Positions 27,701 through 56,890 are shown, numbered from the stretch's first letter. The stretch: DNA of 64,000 bases from Streblospio benedicti (GCA_019095985.1 CM032666.1:46592793-46656792); one strand, 5' to 3'. The notes: generated by a model from the sequence alone, not told the origin. A program made the numbers and translations.

Positions 27701-29877
27701 ACCTGATTGGTTGAACCTGCCACACACATCTGATACTTAGCTGTGATTGGTCACTTGACCTCATTAATATTCATCACCGGCTTGTGATGACCAAAGATTA
27801 ACAGCCTGTGATTGGTCAGAATTTTTAATGAGAATAGTTATGTGTCAGAGGTCTCTTCAGGACATCGGATACTCAGAGTGAAATATCTAAATAAGTCCCC
27901 AAAAACATAAAAACATTTTCTGATTACATTTCATTGGTAAGCTAGTAATGTAGAATGATAAAATATTGACCTGCTGCCGTTCAAATACTGAATTAAACTC
28001 ATTCTTGATTTATAATGTCGCGACGATAATATAATTAGTCCATCGTGGTGCAGGGGTGGGTGGGTGTTAGGGACCACCCAACGTAAAATGGACGCATCAT
28101 TGCGATGTAGCCACTGAAGGTTTGTAGCAGATGGAGCCGAGGCTTCACTACCACGAACCAAGCTAGATGGAACACACCTGAACATCTTTCTCAGGGTTTG
28201 AAACTTGCCTGAGTCCTTGAGGACTTAACATTGTAGACTCTGAGACTATAATAGATCTATTATATCAAAGCAGTTTTGAACTAAATGAACAGGCAGGATT
28301 TAGCCTGACTAGCAACCAAGTTTTAATGGCACTGCATGGCCAATCAATGGCATGACCAAGATGACATGCTTTCCAGTGCCTGAGACTGTGAACTGGTTGC
28401 AACTGTTGGATGCACAACTGACAATGGGAAATTTTGTAAGCTCCTGCTAAATTAGCAAAGTAAGAAAGCTTGTAATAGGAGAGAAAGACAGGGGAAGACG
28501 GTTTGAAACGCAGCCATCCAGAAAAATCGAGCACACCACACGGCTTGAAGATGAAGGTTGAGACATAGACTGGACAGCGCTGTATGATGAATAGTTAGGG
28601 GTTGCCAAATAAACATAGGATTTCTGATCATACCAGTACATCACTGTGTGATAAACTAGACGTAAGAGACATCAGCATAATGACAAGACATCAAACACTT
28701 TGCTGGGCAGGACATGTTCATCTAGGGCACTCATGGACCATCTGACTTGAGTCAATCGTTGTGTAGGGCAATAGAGGACCTTGGAGGTATTTGGATTTTG
28801 CCAATAGCTTGGGCACAATGTCTACATATTTAACCATTTTAAATCAAGAACAATTGAGTTTTTACGTGCACAACTATTTGCACATCTTGTATACACTTCT
28901 GACTGCAGGGGATCAGAACCGAACAACTTAGTCATTAAACAATGTCGATTTTGTTCATAAAGTGGTAAAAACTGACTCCTAACTATTACCCTCACAAATA
29001 AAGTCATTTGAAATAAACCATACAATTCAATATGCTTTAAATGAAAAAAAAAAAAAAAAAAAGATCACTTAAATGTGAATATTATTCCCAATATGATTAT
29101 ATAATGTATTTAAAATAAATATACACCTAAATTCAATATAGCTTAGATATAACTGTTTTAAATTGAAAGAGCATTATTGGAAGTTCATGACTGGATTCTG
29201 TTGCCCCTAACTAACACCTAATTATTGCATATTCAATTTTCTTTTACTTATATAGACATGGCCATACTAGACCTGTGTACTTTACAACACAACAGCAGAC
29301 CAGCTACTGATCATTTGTGAGTTGAGCTACATACAAATTTCCAGGGCTGTGTGATATTGCTCATTCTGTCTACATTACGTTAGAAATATAATTAGAGCAC
29401 AAGAATTCAAATATTGCACATTTGTTCATTACATGCAAACATAATTGCACATTATACTTTTTTCATGAAAATCATACATTTTTATACATCAATGTTCAGA
29501 GTAATGTACATGTCTCATATAAGGATACATTCTGAGTGAGCCAGTGTTAGTGCCAATGGCAAGCAGATTTTGAACAGGATCATATGCCATAGCCGTGGGT
29601 TGATATGGAAAGCCATGGCGTACAGTCTGGAAACGAAATCATAAAGTTACCAACAATTGCAAATTAAATATCAATGTTTGTTTCAAGAATTACATGTAAG
29701 GTTTTAAATAGACTATATCTGTCAAATATGGACTACCTTTGCTACTTGAAAATGATCAGAACGAAGGTTTTCCTCAATGTCTATTTCTGATTTGGGAGGG
29801 GTGCTGACAGACGAACGTAAGCCGTCTAACACCCCTCTTAAATTGAACTTCTTCATTTTTTGATTGACTCTATCCAT
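6646..29877 (-). CDS. STXBP5: Tomosyn (syntaxin-binding protein 5 family), N-terminal part, multi-exon, continues past left edge
   Basis: Tomosyn is a soluble R-SNARE-like protein with two WD40 propellers that binds syntaxin and SNAP-25 and restrains vesicle priming and exocytosis. Joined exons, in transcript order: 29877-29737, 29626-29529, 16049-15968, then 15408-15308 or 15059-14944, then 12221-12087 and 6709-6646. All junctions are GT-AG and all phases agree. The product has about 207 residues and begins MDRVNQKMKKFNLRGVLDGL. It carries family hallmarks: VRHGFPYQP, FGRPGV, HLHLWTLRQK, LPFQSKWLYVGTERGN, and HPGPVVH followed by SDNPMD. These align collinearly with the start of human STXBP5. 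The second propeller and the C-terminal SNARE motif lie beyond position 1; no further exon was recognised in 1-6645. The start codon was chosen because KKFN plus the DGL motif match the usual tomosyn N-terminus. The intron of 13.5 kb between exons 2 and 3 is full of transposon relics. Assignment to tomosyn rather than LLGL rests on the near-identical WD segment. Confidence 0.95.
6710..12086. other. Tomosyn intron 5
   Basis: Intron between exons 5 and 6. Mostly featureless AT-rich DNA with a T tract at 10092-10110. A block at 7840-8050 ends in an aataaataaatagatatata tail, like a retroposon 3' end, but its body matches nothing known. Confidence 0.6.
12087..12221 (-). CDS. STXBP5: Tomosyn coding exon 5
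   Basis: Encodes ITYCSLPFQSKWLYVGTERG, then NVHIVNIESF and ending NWNKAIE. This is the most conserved block of the N-terminal propeller and nearly identical to human. Its first base completes Arg from exon 4A or 4B, and it ends two bases into a Leu codon. The donor is gtaagt. Confidence 0.97.
12600..13203. mobile_element. Pogo/Tigger-like nonautonomous TIR element, copy 1
   Basis: 604 bases flanked by TA on both sides (12598-12599 and 13204-13205). Ends are CAGTACAACCTCTTTTATCC and, inverted, CAGTACAACCTTCTTTTATGC. CAGT... termini with TA target duplications are typical of the pogo branch of Tc1/mariner. No transposase is seen. It lies in the tomosyn intron after exon 4B and is homologous along its length to 41197-41822. 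Confidence 0.85.
14944..15059 (-). CDS. STXBP5: Tomosyn exon 4B, divergent alternative exon
   Basis: A 116-base exon with acceptor attacag and donor gtgcca. It starts on the same GGA codon and ends on the same split AG as exon 4A. It encodes GLLVTACAAEKQGHLNMWSL, then a segment ending QLVFQRE, 39 residues against 34 in 4A. The blade motif HLxxW is kept but the DD before it is replaced by a longer AAEKQG loop. Both exons are 2 modulo 3 in length, so including both, or neither, shifts the frame of exon 5; only one-of-two splicing gives a full protein. The reading frame is intact, which argues against a dead duplicate. Expression cannot be judged from DNA. Confidence 0.85.
15308..15408 (-). CDS. 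STXBP5: Tomosyn exon 4A, canonical version of a mutually exclusive pair
   Basis: A 101-base exon that starts in phase 0 (GGAGCTATG) and ends with AG, two bases into an Arg codon completed by the next exon. It encodes GAMVTACTDDHLHLWTLRQK, then a segment ending SLKFTRE. This is the form closest to vertebrate tomosyn (human: DDTLHLWNLRQK). The acceptor is ttccag and the donor gtaggc. Exon 4B lies 248 bases downstream, has the same phases at both ends and shares the opening VTAC and the closing RER. Confidence 0.95.
15968..16049 (-). CDS. STXBP5: Tomosyn coding exon 3
   Basis: Encodes FGRPGVDCHVKHEGDVSVIQ and ends LFLINE, in phase 0. The donor is gtacag and the acceptor is atcag. FGRPGV is diagnostic for the family. 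Because it ends exactly on a codon boundary, it fixes the frame for the two alternative exons that follow. Confidence 0.95.
16782..17270 (+). mobile_element. RTE-like LINE 3' fragment
   Basis: Reads LVRCYVLSTLLYAAETWTIN, then FEMWLFRKMLCISYQDHITN and, after a stop, FFGHVIRKDGLQLQLLEGRV, KGRPRRQW. This is the C-terminal part of a non-LTR reverse transcriptase ORF (the YG/AAETW, FRR.L.I and GH...GRR..W motifs). It carries one in-frame stop between the two blocks and a TAGA-rich 3' tail. Antisense to tomosyn inside intron 2. 5'-truncated. Confidence 0.8.
17500..17733. mobile_element. Foldback MITE with TA target duplication
   Basis: A 234-base near-complete palindrome: CCTATTGGAACCTG...GTTCCAATAGG with inner arms AAATGAACTCCTCCGTTGGT and its inverse, flanked by TA at 17498 and 17734. 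It interrupts the left terminal repeat of the 17472-19841 element, so it is younger than that element. Confidence 0.85.
18426..19113. mobile_element. TA-flanked TIR element with ACAACGGA motifs
   Basis: 688 bases between TA dinucleotides. Ends are CAGTAAAAGTCCCCAACAAC and, inverted, CAGTAAATCTCCTCAACAAC. The word CAACGGA recurs inside both subterminal zones. Pogo-type termini but a different family from the pair at 12.6 and 41.2 kb. It is inserted inside the larger 17.5-19.8 kb element. Confidence 0.8.
20787..21024. mobile_element. Helitron-like 3' end or palindrome-bounded MITE
   Basis: Both ends carry the palindrome GTGCTCTCTGAGCAC within a perfect 20-base inverted repeat (20787-20806 and 20995-21014). 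The right copy is followed by tttgatCTAGT, which is the hairpin-plus-CTRRT arrangement of Helitron 3' ends. Left of it (20253-20560) is a ctatgtatgtatgtacgtat microsatellite patch, as in Helentron-type elements. The 5' end is not placed. Confidence 0.55.
21050..21535. mobile_element. TTAAAGATAATGCTCAGT family MITE, copy 2
   Basis: Left end ttaaaggttatgctcagtgg, then ccgaacaaatatgcttgtac; right end inverted ttaaagataatgcttagtca. 486 bases. Lies immediately right of the Helitron-like palindrome in tomosyn intron 2. Confidence 0.75.
23021..23045. mobile_element. Second Helitron-like palindrome
   Basis: GTGCTCTCTGAGCAC followed by attgatctact, sharing palindrome and ttgatcta with 20998-21024. 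Likely the end of another member; the body is not delimited. Confidence 0.4.
24171..25574. mobile_element. Harbinger-like foldback element with C/G-rich subterminal repeats
   Basis: Ends are GGGCTGAGTCATTATTTAAG on both sides (inverted), flanked by TAA at 24168-24170 and 25575-25577, a TWA-type duplication as in PIF/Harbinger. Inner inverted arms (cttgtcatatgaaaagactg at about 24532 and its relative near 25050) extend the foldback. Subterminal zones repeat gaccccccgacggg-like and tttgacccccc-like words. No transposase open frame. In tomosyn intron 2. Confidence 0.75.
27597..27890. mobile_element. Short TIR MITE (CTCTGAGTATC family)
   Basis: Ends atatctcactctgagtatca then gatgtc, and inverted atatttcactctgagtatcc then gatgtc, about 29 bases each with few mismatches. 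294 bases, in tomosyn intron 2. Two internal copies of the word tgattggt(t/c) are seen. Confidence 0.75.
29529..29626 (-). CDS. STXBP5: Tomosyn coding exon 2
   Basis: Encodes TVRHGFPYQPTAMAYDPVQ, then a segment ending TGSLR, the first WD blade. It starts in phase 0 after a cag acceptor and ends with two bases of a codon that the C of the next exon completes as Ile. Confidence 0.95.
29737..29877 (-). CDS. STXBP5: Tomosyn coding exon 1 (start codon)
   Basis: Encodes residues 1-47, from MDRVNQ to HFQVAK, ending in phase 0 before a gtagtc donor. The MKKFN...VLDGL segment and the LRSDHFQVAK end match the tomosyn N-terminus. It is much shorter than the human version because the Ser/Gln-rich linker is reduced to about ten residues. 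An upstream 5' UTR exon cannot be excluded. Confidence 0.93.
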
Positions 29878-30130
29878 TATATTCACAAATCAAGCCCGGT
29901 ATATCCATGGTTTCTTGCACATTCTAAAGCATATATTTGCAAATCACATAAAAATAATAAATATCGCGCAATGCATGATGGGCAGACTCCCGGATGAAAA
30001 TATCCCATGATTCAATAATTTATGAAGACTTCCGGGTAGAAATTGTGAGTTATTTTTTACAATATTTATGCTTTAACTAATCTATCCATCAAAATGGGCT
30101 CTTCGTATCGTTGTTGCTCAACGGACATAA
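29878..30130 (-). promoter_or_regulatory. Probable tomosyn 5' UTR and core promoter
   Basis: This is the stretch just upstream of the tomosyn start codon. It holds ACTTCCGG-type ETS-like sites (near 29990 and 30030) and a CpG-containing patch (cgcgcaatgcatgatggg, a NRF1/YY1-like composition) in otherwise AT-rich DNA. This is typical of TATA-less animal promoters. It is inferred from position and motifs only; no transcription start can be placed. Confidence 0.35.
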
Positions 30131-31432
30131 TCTGTAGCAACTCGTAGTAATATAAATGTGGATGTATTAATTACCTATTCCGTATATTTTCGAGTACAAT
30201 GTTTGCAGACGATGGACACCTGCCATGACACTTGTCACTTGCTTATTGTCGTTTATTAGACACTTATCATTCGTCTAATATTTGTTGTTGAGAGGAGTGT
30301 CACTCAAGTATAAGTATACAGACTTAGACATTATATTAGTAGTTACATTTATCAGCTAGTGAAAATGCCTACAAATTGTGATTAAGTAGCCGTATGATAC
30401 TTCTTAATAAGAACAAATTGACCTATCAAAAGGCCCCCCGGGTTTTGGTTATTATATAACGCAGGACTTTAAAGCATTAGGATACAGTTTGCATATCCGT
30501 ATATTAACAAACATGGTGTTCTGTTCATGTGTGTCTTTAATTTAATTTGCTTAATGTTGTCATGTACAATATGCCTGACTGCAGAAAGGGAGAAAATGGA
30601 TTTTTATAGGATACTGCATGACATTCGCATTTTGCCTCACATACATTCTGTATGAAATGTATAATAATAATGATGCCAATCACATCTCTTATTACTACAT
30701 TCTTGCGCTCAGTGAGGTATGTTAGTTGTACATGTTGGTTTAACATCATATCCATCGTTATAAGAATAATTCCATGAACTTGCTGTCAGGACATTAATGC
30801 TGGATAGTGTCAGTGCTATTTCACAGTGTTTAGTCTGTACTGTTGGTCATCAATAGTATTCACGTCTACAACAGTCATTTTCCCATTGATAGATATGATT
30901 CTAATATAATGACACAATGGCCATATGGTTGATTTCTGAACGACCGAAGATAGCAATGTTACAATGTATAAGCATATATAGTGTACTGTACGTAGAGCTA
31001 TTTGCTTCAATATTATTTGGTAAGAATGCAGAGTTATTACTCTCCTCAGCGTAAATAGCCTAAAGTGTGATAGCAAAAAATGCTTATGACTTCAAATTTT
31101 GTTTATTAGTTTACATTTCTTCATCATTTCTATGTATACCAGGAAGATACCAGATGTATGTTAACATTGTATGCACTACAGAGTTTAAAGGAAACATTGC
31201 ATTCAACTTGAATAGAAATGTCAGGTGTACTCATAAGGATCATTACCAGTCACCTCTACAGAACGTTTTATCATATATACTTTGATACTCTGCACTGTTT
31301 TACACTGTTTTTATAAAGACAATTGATTAATGCGTCAAACCAACTGTTGTTTCCCTTTACTGGTTGTATTGTTTGAGTTAAGCTGAAGTGCCCAAATTTG
31401 GTATATAAATGTCTTTAAAATAGTAACCATTC

Positions 31433-33090
31433 GGAGCCTATTTCACAATGACTTTTAAAATGTTCCATATTTGAGTCCATACCTGGCTATTTCTTGTCTA
31501 TTTCTGACTGTCACACCTATACAAGGTAAATTATAGCCGTCATGGACCCAAATGTCCACTGATGTCTCATATGAAATCTGGTGCTGAGCAATTACTATTT
31601 CCAACTTGTAAACCCAATTTGAGCAATCTTGATCGAACTGTATTAATAGCCATAATATAACCAAATAATGACCTATAGGATCAATACATAAGTTCTTTTA
31701 TTTGTCACACCCCTATTTTGTATAAAGTCAACATTCAAACTAGAATTGAGCACTACTTGTAAAAGTGTGACCTAAAGAGTAATAATAAGGTAGAAACTTG
31801 CTATTAGCCACAATAATCCCAAATAGGGGCCATTGTGTGCCATAAGAAATAAGCTGAGTAGTATCTCAGTAGTATTAGTAGTATTACTAGTATCTCAGTA
31901 GTCTTAAACCATATTTAGTTTTAACTTATACAAATAAACCAAATTTGAACATGTGGACCATAACATGAATGGGCCTTGTATAGGGATAAAAGTCAGAAAT
32001 GGACAGAATAAGGATCCAGAATGGACTCAAATGTGGAATGTTTTGTCCCATATGAAATACAGACTTAGTAGCTATCATTTTCATCTAACATACCAAATTT
32101 GCGCATCGTAGATCAAACAATGCAACCTGTTTGACGGTTAACTAACAAGGCATATGTGAGTTGACTTTCGGTTGGAAAGTTTGACGCAATTAATGTTTAG
32201 AACACCAGAATATTTTCTTCTAGATTGTTATTTTTTTTCTACACTACACCAGTACTACTTACTATTTTCAACATAAACTGACGTTGCGGCGACCATCGCG
32301 GTGCCTTCAACAGAGTGACTGTTTTGGTACGATGACGTCACAATGGCGCGAACTGGGTTTCCGCCAGGTGGAGTTCCTGGTGGAAAGCAGATGGAGGAGG
32401 TTCCAAACAGATCCACACAGAAAATACTGGACATCTATTCAGTAGTGAGTCAGCCAGAGTCATAGGCAGAGAAGATCAGCCCTTCCGACGTAAGATCTTG
32501 GAAGCCATCAAGATCTACACGCACCGCCCGAAGCTCAACCTCAACCAAGGCAGGAGCATCCCCCCGAACCTCCTCCATCTGCTTTCCACCAGGAACTCCA
32601 CCTGGCGGAAACCCAGTTCGCGCCATTGTGATGTCATCGTACCAAAACAGTCACTCTGTTGAAGGCACCGCGATGGTCGCCGCAACGTCAGTTTATGTTG
32701 AAAATAGTAAGTAGTAGTGTAGTGTAGTCAAAAATAATAATCTAGATGAATAGTCCTACTACTAGTAATAGTCTACATAAAGATAGAATATTTTCTATTC
32801 AATGTATGACTTCTTCCCATATGGAATAATGGAGCTTTTCCAGAGCATTTCTAAAGTGGCATATAGACCATTTATTGATCAACCCATTTAGTCTGTCTAT
32901 CTTGTACTTATTCCTCTACAGATTACATCATTTGAGCTAGGTTACTCAAATTTCATTTGTCCGTTGAAAATTATAACTACTCAGGGCCTATTTCACATGT
33001 TTCCAAACTTTCCATATTTGAGCGCGTTCCAAACCATACATTGGTCCACTTCTCACTGTTACCCTCTACAAGTAATTGAGTGCATTCATC
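31433..33090. repeat. Local repeat: two direct and one inverted copy of a GCCTATTTCAC..CCATATTTGAG unit
   Basis: Copy at 31433-31530 (gagcctatttcacaatg, ttccatatttgagtcc, tttctgactgtcacacctat). An inverted copy at about 31965-32060 has the same words in reverse. A shorter direct copy is at 32980-33070. The Penelope-like piece lies between the second and third copies. Family unknown. Confidence 0.6.
32219..32746. mobile_element. Penelope-like 3' fragment with long inverted duplicate
   Basis: Two arms, 32219-32403 and 32566-32746, are almost perfect inverted repeats, with a 162-base spacer. The spacer and right arm read on the plus strand FRRKILEAIKIYTHRPKLNL, NQGRSIPPNLLHLLS. This is the motif that follows the GIY-YIG endonuclease at the end of Penelope-like reverse transcriptases. 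The left arm is the same 3' sequence inverted. A very low number of arm mismatches suggests it is recent. Confidence 0.65.
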
Positions 33091-33650
33091 ATCATAATCA
33101 TCATCATCGGTGTTTTGATTAACGTGCAGGTGCAGGAGTAACGTCCACATCAGTGGCATTGGACCCCCATCCAGGTAGCTGGCTAGCTGCATGCATGGCT
33201 GCTAGTACACCAGATCTCCATGCGTTTTCTCTTGAAAGAGGATCAGTTGTTGAGAGACTCCAGTCTTTTCTATCCCTCTCTGTCACCTGCTTTCATGAAA
33301 TCTTGGGTCTTCCAGTTCCTCGACTACCAGTTATTTGCATATCCCATGCAGTCTTGATGGCCCCTCTCGACCACACCATGTGGCCATACCACTGGAGTCT
33401 TCTCTCCTTCAGAATGAGGTCAAGGTCCTCAAGGCCGAGAAGCTTCAAAAGCTTACTTGAACTGGTGTTGGCGACATCATCCGGCTTCACATTGCAGATC
33501 TGTCTGATCATTGCCCTGTCGTTGCGTTGCAGACGTTGAAAGTTTGGCTTGGTTAAGGGCCATGTTTCGCTAGCATGGAGCATTGCACTACGTACGCAAG
33601 TGCTGTAAACATGTCCCCGCGTCTTGTGTGAGAGGTGGCGGTACAAAAAA
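33080..33650 (-). mobile_element. LINE reverse-transcriptase 3' fragment
   Basis: Minus-strand frame reads HVYSTCVRSAMLHASETWPL, then FQRLQRNDRAMIRQICNV and ERRLQWYGHMVWSRG, ending GTGRPKISW. Same C-terminal LINE signature as at 16.8 kb but a different family. 5'-truncated at about 33650; the downstream part near 33100 reads on to the ORF end. Confidence 0.8.
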
Positions 33651-34346
33651 ACTGGAAGGAGCCCTTTAAACTTTTTCCAATACTTTTTGTATTATGCAAG
33701 ATTTTTAAATTTTCTACATTATATTTCAACATTATATTTACATGCTATAAGAAATGAAATCAAAACTTCTGGTGACACTTTTCATGCTTCTCAAAACTAC
33801 TAAAAAGTCAGCAGCACACATTTTGGATTCAAAAAGGTCCTAATGCAAGAAATATCAAGCACCAATGAAGGTATCAAAAGTTGCTGAGCCCCTGCCTACG
33901 TGGCCCATCATTCCATAGAAATACTGATAACATTATTTACACACTCACGTAGGCCATATTGCTAATACCCAGCAGCTATATATTTTTGCTTTCATGTCTA
34001 TAAGGTCAAAGTTGAAAGTCTGGAGGCTTGTATAGCCAATATGGAACACATGGACATCCACATGTATGTCTATCAACTTAACTAGTCTACAGAGCTAATG
34101 TTATCTGCCATCTTTGAATGTGATGCTTACAATTTTTATATTTATTGAATTTGTATATTCTGTTAGACCTGTAGCGATATCAGGCCATTTTTACTTTAAA
34201 CTTTCTGCACTATTAAAGTCTGATAATAGTTTAAAATGGTTATCAGTGTGTTAGACTGGAATAAGTAAACACACTACTGTGTTTAACATTGTGTTTTTTT
34301 TCTTCTTTTCATGACATTAGAATTTTACTATTTTAGCCTGTGAAAG

Positions 34347-43190
<8,844 letters not shown>

Positions 43191-46100
43191 AGTACCTGTT
43201 ATATAAATGTGTAAGTCTTCATGCAAAACTTTATAATGTTAAGGTGAATGTGCGCAAAAGTTTGTTTGATTGTAACATAAAATTAATGTGACATTAATTG
43301 ATGTCAGACAAATTTTGTGTGTATATTTTGATTATTGTACTAGTACTTTCTTATACTATTTCATTCACAAAATATACATTATTTGATTGGATTTATGTAT
43401 GGAACTAGATTTTTATCTATACCTGCGAAACTTCATTCTTATCCACTTCTGCTTAGTCATACATGTGCATGTGGTGAGTGACGGCGGCTGCCACCAGGAT
43501 GTTGGACCTTCATACTTAGTCTGGTTTGAGAGGCTGGATGAGTATGTCGTTGAGCACTTTCTTTTTAAAGCTGTTACTGCCTCTGTCAAGAATCCTGATG
43601 TTATCCCATATAATTTTAATGTCGGTGGAAGTAAAGAAACATGTGATGAGGTGCTGCTCGGTCAAAGCGAGTCTCATGTCTTCAACATCTCTCCCACATA
43701 GGAACTAGAACACTGTTATCCTTCTGCTTTGCTGCACTTAATTTTGTAGGCCACATCACATTATATATCCTCTTCTTAGCTCAATCTTTATTGGCGGAAA
43801 TTTCTTGCTTTATTGTGCTTTTTTGTTTAAAATGCACATTACATCAGTTACGCTTCGTTTATCTTCTTAACCCTTCGGAAAGGTTCTTGCTATATGGAAT
43901 GCCTACTGTCATCTGCTTCTAGGTGTCACTGCTGATGGTATCCTTGTTCTTAGGAGTGAAATCTCTTGAAACTGCCCAGCTGGGGTATCCATATCCAATA
44001 GTGCCTGCCCTTTGATGCAGGATCCAAACAATGCTCAACTTATGTTCCATTAGAAGATTCAACTTGAAATACAGTTTCTGATAAATGTCTCATGTTTTTC
44101 AGTAGAGTTTGAGTTTGAGAAACCATCTTCTCTTTTGCCTGTCGACATAACCCAGAATTCAATCTCTCCTTTCTCTTCTCCCTCACTAGTGAACCAAATA
44201 TGTGGAGAGGTTATGAAATAAATCCTTCCTGGTGGATCTTCTGCTGAGTGATTTTAGTCTGGGTTGGTAAGTTTCAAAAGTTCATGTCAGGCCACATTTT
44301 AGGGCTGTCATATAACCATAACTTAGTACCGGACACATTTTTGTCAGGGCCAGCTATGTTTCATAGTAACTGGATCATAGTTGCTAGCTCTGTTGTCTGT
44401 AAGCAAGTGTTCATGAGCTTCATACTCCGATCTGGATCATAAGAATTCAGATTGTGTGTGTGACTTCTGCAATAATCAAATGTGTGTTTACCAAGCTTGC
44501 TTGTGGGTTCAAATCTATTTCTCTCTCAGATCCTTGTAGCAAGCACACCCTTAAAATTATATTGACATTAGCTGAAGAAGCTTTAAAAACCCTAAGCTTA
44601 CATTTAACTCTAACTGGCCCTAAAGGGACTCAAACTCACAACTCTGTGGTTGTGAGGCCATCATCTCAACACAGAGCTGTTCAAAGGTTTCATGGATTAA
44701 TTGTTGTCTCTAACCCCCAGCCTATATACTTATCAACCCAAAGGTTGTGGGATAAATCCCACCTATTTTTTTTTTGTAGGTCTAATTCTGACTTTTCCAT
44801 GAATAGATTTGAGTTTTTTGTGCAAGAGAAAGGAAAGTGAAGACCAAAGCTGAGAACAGTAATGCGAAAAGATGTAGCACGTCTTGGTATGGGTCAAACA
44901 GTCCAAATGACTTAGGGGACAATTGCAAACTAGGCTGGCAGCCAGGCCACACCCTCAAATTGAGGAATAATTAGGGCTTGTCCAAATGAATTTAGGATTT
45001 GATTGATGTTTAGATGTCAGTACCACCAGTTGAGAGAGTGCACTGCTGTAGCTATGGAGTTTTCTTTTTCTTGACAGCTTCGAAGGTACAGGTAAAATTT
45101 AAGTTCAAGAGCAATAGTGATGTGGGTTTCTAATTTAAGCAAATATTATGTATGAATTAACACTTGAAGAGATGAGTATGCAACATTGAACATACACAAC
45201 AAACACTTGTATTTTCATATTGATTTTCTTTTTATAAAATGGTGCCTGTATTTTAACATTAATGTAACATCATTGTAGAAGGTGAGAGTTTAAAGTTACT
45301 TGTAACATGGTAACAATGAACACTGAGAAAGAAATATATTTAATAGTTTTATGTAACAATTTTTGTAAGTGTAAGCCATATAACATTGGGAACGGAAACA
45401 AAGTTATTCAAAACCGAATGTATTGGTGCACTTTTAAAATTATTGATCATAAAATTGAATTCGTCAATGAATAATTATTGAACAAGAATTATGATTAACA
45501 CACATTTATATTTACTTGAGATTCAGTTTATTTACAAGCAGTACATAATACTAATTGTTTAATGTAAGTCCAAGTGCACAAAAAACAACTTTCATTTTTA
45601 TTTGATTATCATCAAACTTTTACACAGGCTATGTCTTATCAGGTGATGGTGCAATTTTCAACTGTAGAGGTTGATTAATTTGCTGATTCCCTAAATTGAA
45701 TAAAATCTGCAATATTGAAAAATTACCCTCAGTGCCCAGCTTGTGTTGGCAGACCCACATTGTAATTTTTGCAGCAAGAATGAACAAAAATATTTCACTT
45801 TATTTAGATTTTAAGCTAAAATTGGATTGCCTAAGGAATTTATAGACAAACGTACACAAACGCAATATGATAAGGATTTGTACAATGAGTATATGAGGTA
45901 TTTCATTCTCGAGATTTCATTATAAAGTGCTGAAAATAAAGTACATTGTTATTATAATTTAAGCAATGGTCAGTTTGTTTCATCTTAATTCTCTTATGTA
46001 GGAAAAGTATTGCATTGTTACAAGCAATATTTTAAATGTTTGAACTCTACATACACAGGAATCATAGGAGCCTAAAATATTTTCTTGTGGTGAATAACAT

Positions 46101-46893
46101 GTAATGCATTACATGCTATTCAATATTTAGCTAAAACATCACTATGTTTGCATTGTGGTTAACCGTCCTGATGTATTATTAGACGCCTCACCATTTTATA
46201 GTTTGTAAGAATTGCTGTTCTGTTACAACTGCCCACTGCTCATTCCATTTCACGAGTCCTTCATACATTTGCGTAATATCACAAATTCAATGTCGGTAGA
46301 ATTTATACACCTGAGAATTGTTGTAGTTAAACAATTGCAAGTTAGTAGCTTTAGAAGAAGATTATCACTCAAAATACATTTAGTGATAACTGTATGATAG
46401 CATCTGAGGTTTTTATTTTGATTTGTTTGTGTTGACACACTATTTAAATGGAAAAGTAAAAGCCATAACTTTTGTGTTCATTTTAACAAAACATATCCCC
46501 ATTTTCTCGGAGAGAATATCACTAGCAACATTGTTTTATAGCACTGAAATAATCCATCATATCACTAAGTGCCTATATTAATACACAAATATATATATAT
46601 ATAGTATTTCGCTCAAATACATATTCAGCCTACAACAGCTGGTCTTGAACAATAAAGAGCTGCATTTTGTTTAACGAGACATATTGGCATTTGGTTCAAA
46701 GTATTACTGGTACTTTTATAGATATACTCTTCCTCGTCATACTCTACTTGACAAACTCAGTGTTTTGTACTTCATTCAGCTCATGAATTATTATCTATCA
46801 CCATCGCTTTATGGTCAAATTTGCTGCCCTTCACATCATAACATGGGATGTGGCATACTTGTTTGTTAATTTGATATATCATTTAACTTGCCA
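43191..46893. other. CPOX-NOTUM convergent intergenic region and 3' UTRs
   Basis: It separates the stop codons of the convergent CPOX and NOTUM genes. Plus-strand AATAAA hexamers at 45699 and 45935 are candidates for CPOX polyadenylation, but either may be chance in AT-rich DNA. The part from about 43460 to 44450 has a higher GC content and an unassigned open stretch. Because it matches no known family and has no clear splice sites, it is read here as UTR or old repeat. tRNA-like SINE pieces lie at 44600-44770. Nothing else was recognised. Confidence 0.5.
44600..44770. repeat. tRNA-like SINE pieces, two opposite heads
   Basis: On the plus strand, aaggttgtgggataaatccc acc is a box-B/T-arm-like hairpin followed by a T run. 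On the minus strand just before it, agagttgtgagtttgagtcc is another box-B-like block. Neither folds as an intact tRNA, so old tRNA-derived SINE pieces are the best reading. Confidence 0.4.

Positions 46894-56890
<9,997 letters not shown>

Larger units (their letters stand above)
16050..29528. other. Tomosyn intron 2
   Basis: A 13.5 kb intron between exons 2 and 3. It contains the LINE fragment, nested TIR elements, Helitron-like palindromes, the second TTAAAG-family MITE, the Harbinger-like foldback and the 27.6 kb MITE described separately. The block 28030-28800 has weak LINE-like phrases (LCWAGHVHLGHSW) too decayed to assign. An A tract sits at 29043-29062. Confidence 0.6.
30131..34346. other. 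Tomosyn-CPOX divergent intergenic region
   Basis: Between the tomosyn promoter and the CPOX start. It contains the local repeat, the Penelope-like piece and a LINE fragment. The stretch 33660-34330 before CPOX is AT-rich with no recognised promoter element; a ttttag just before the CPOX ATG may be the acceptor of a 5' UTR intron. Confidence 0.5.

Noticed and set aside
33153-33539. Plus-strand 128-codon open frame
   Set aside because: It is the antisense shadow of the minus-strand LINE reverse-transcriptase fragment.
43387-43701. 104-codon open frame downstream of CPOX
   Set aside because: No recognisable domain, lies in the expected CPOX 3' UTR; overlapping frames are equally open.
44600-44770. 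Possible functional tRNA gene
   Set aside because: Only box-B-like hairpins are present; no acceptor stem or D-arm pairing could be traced.
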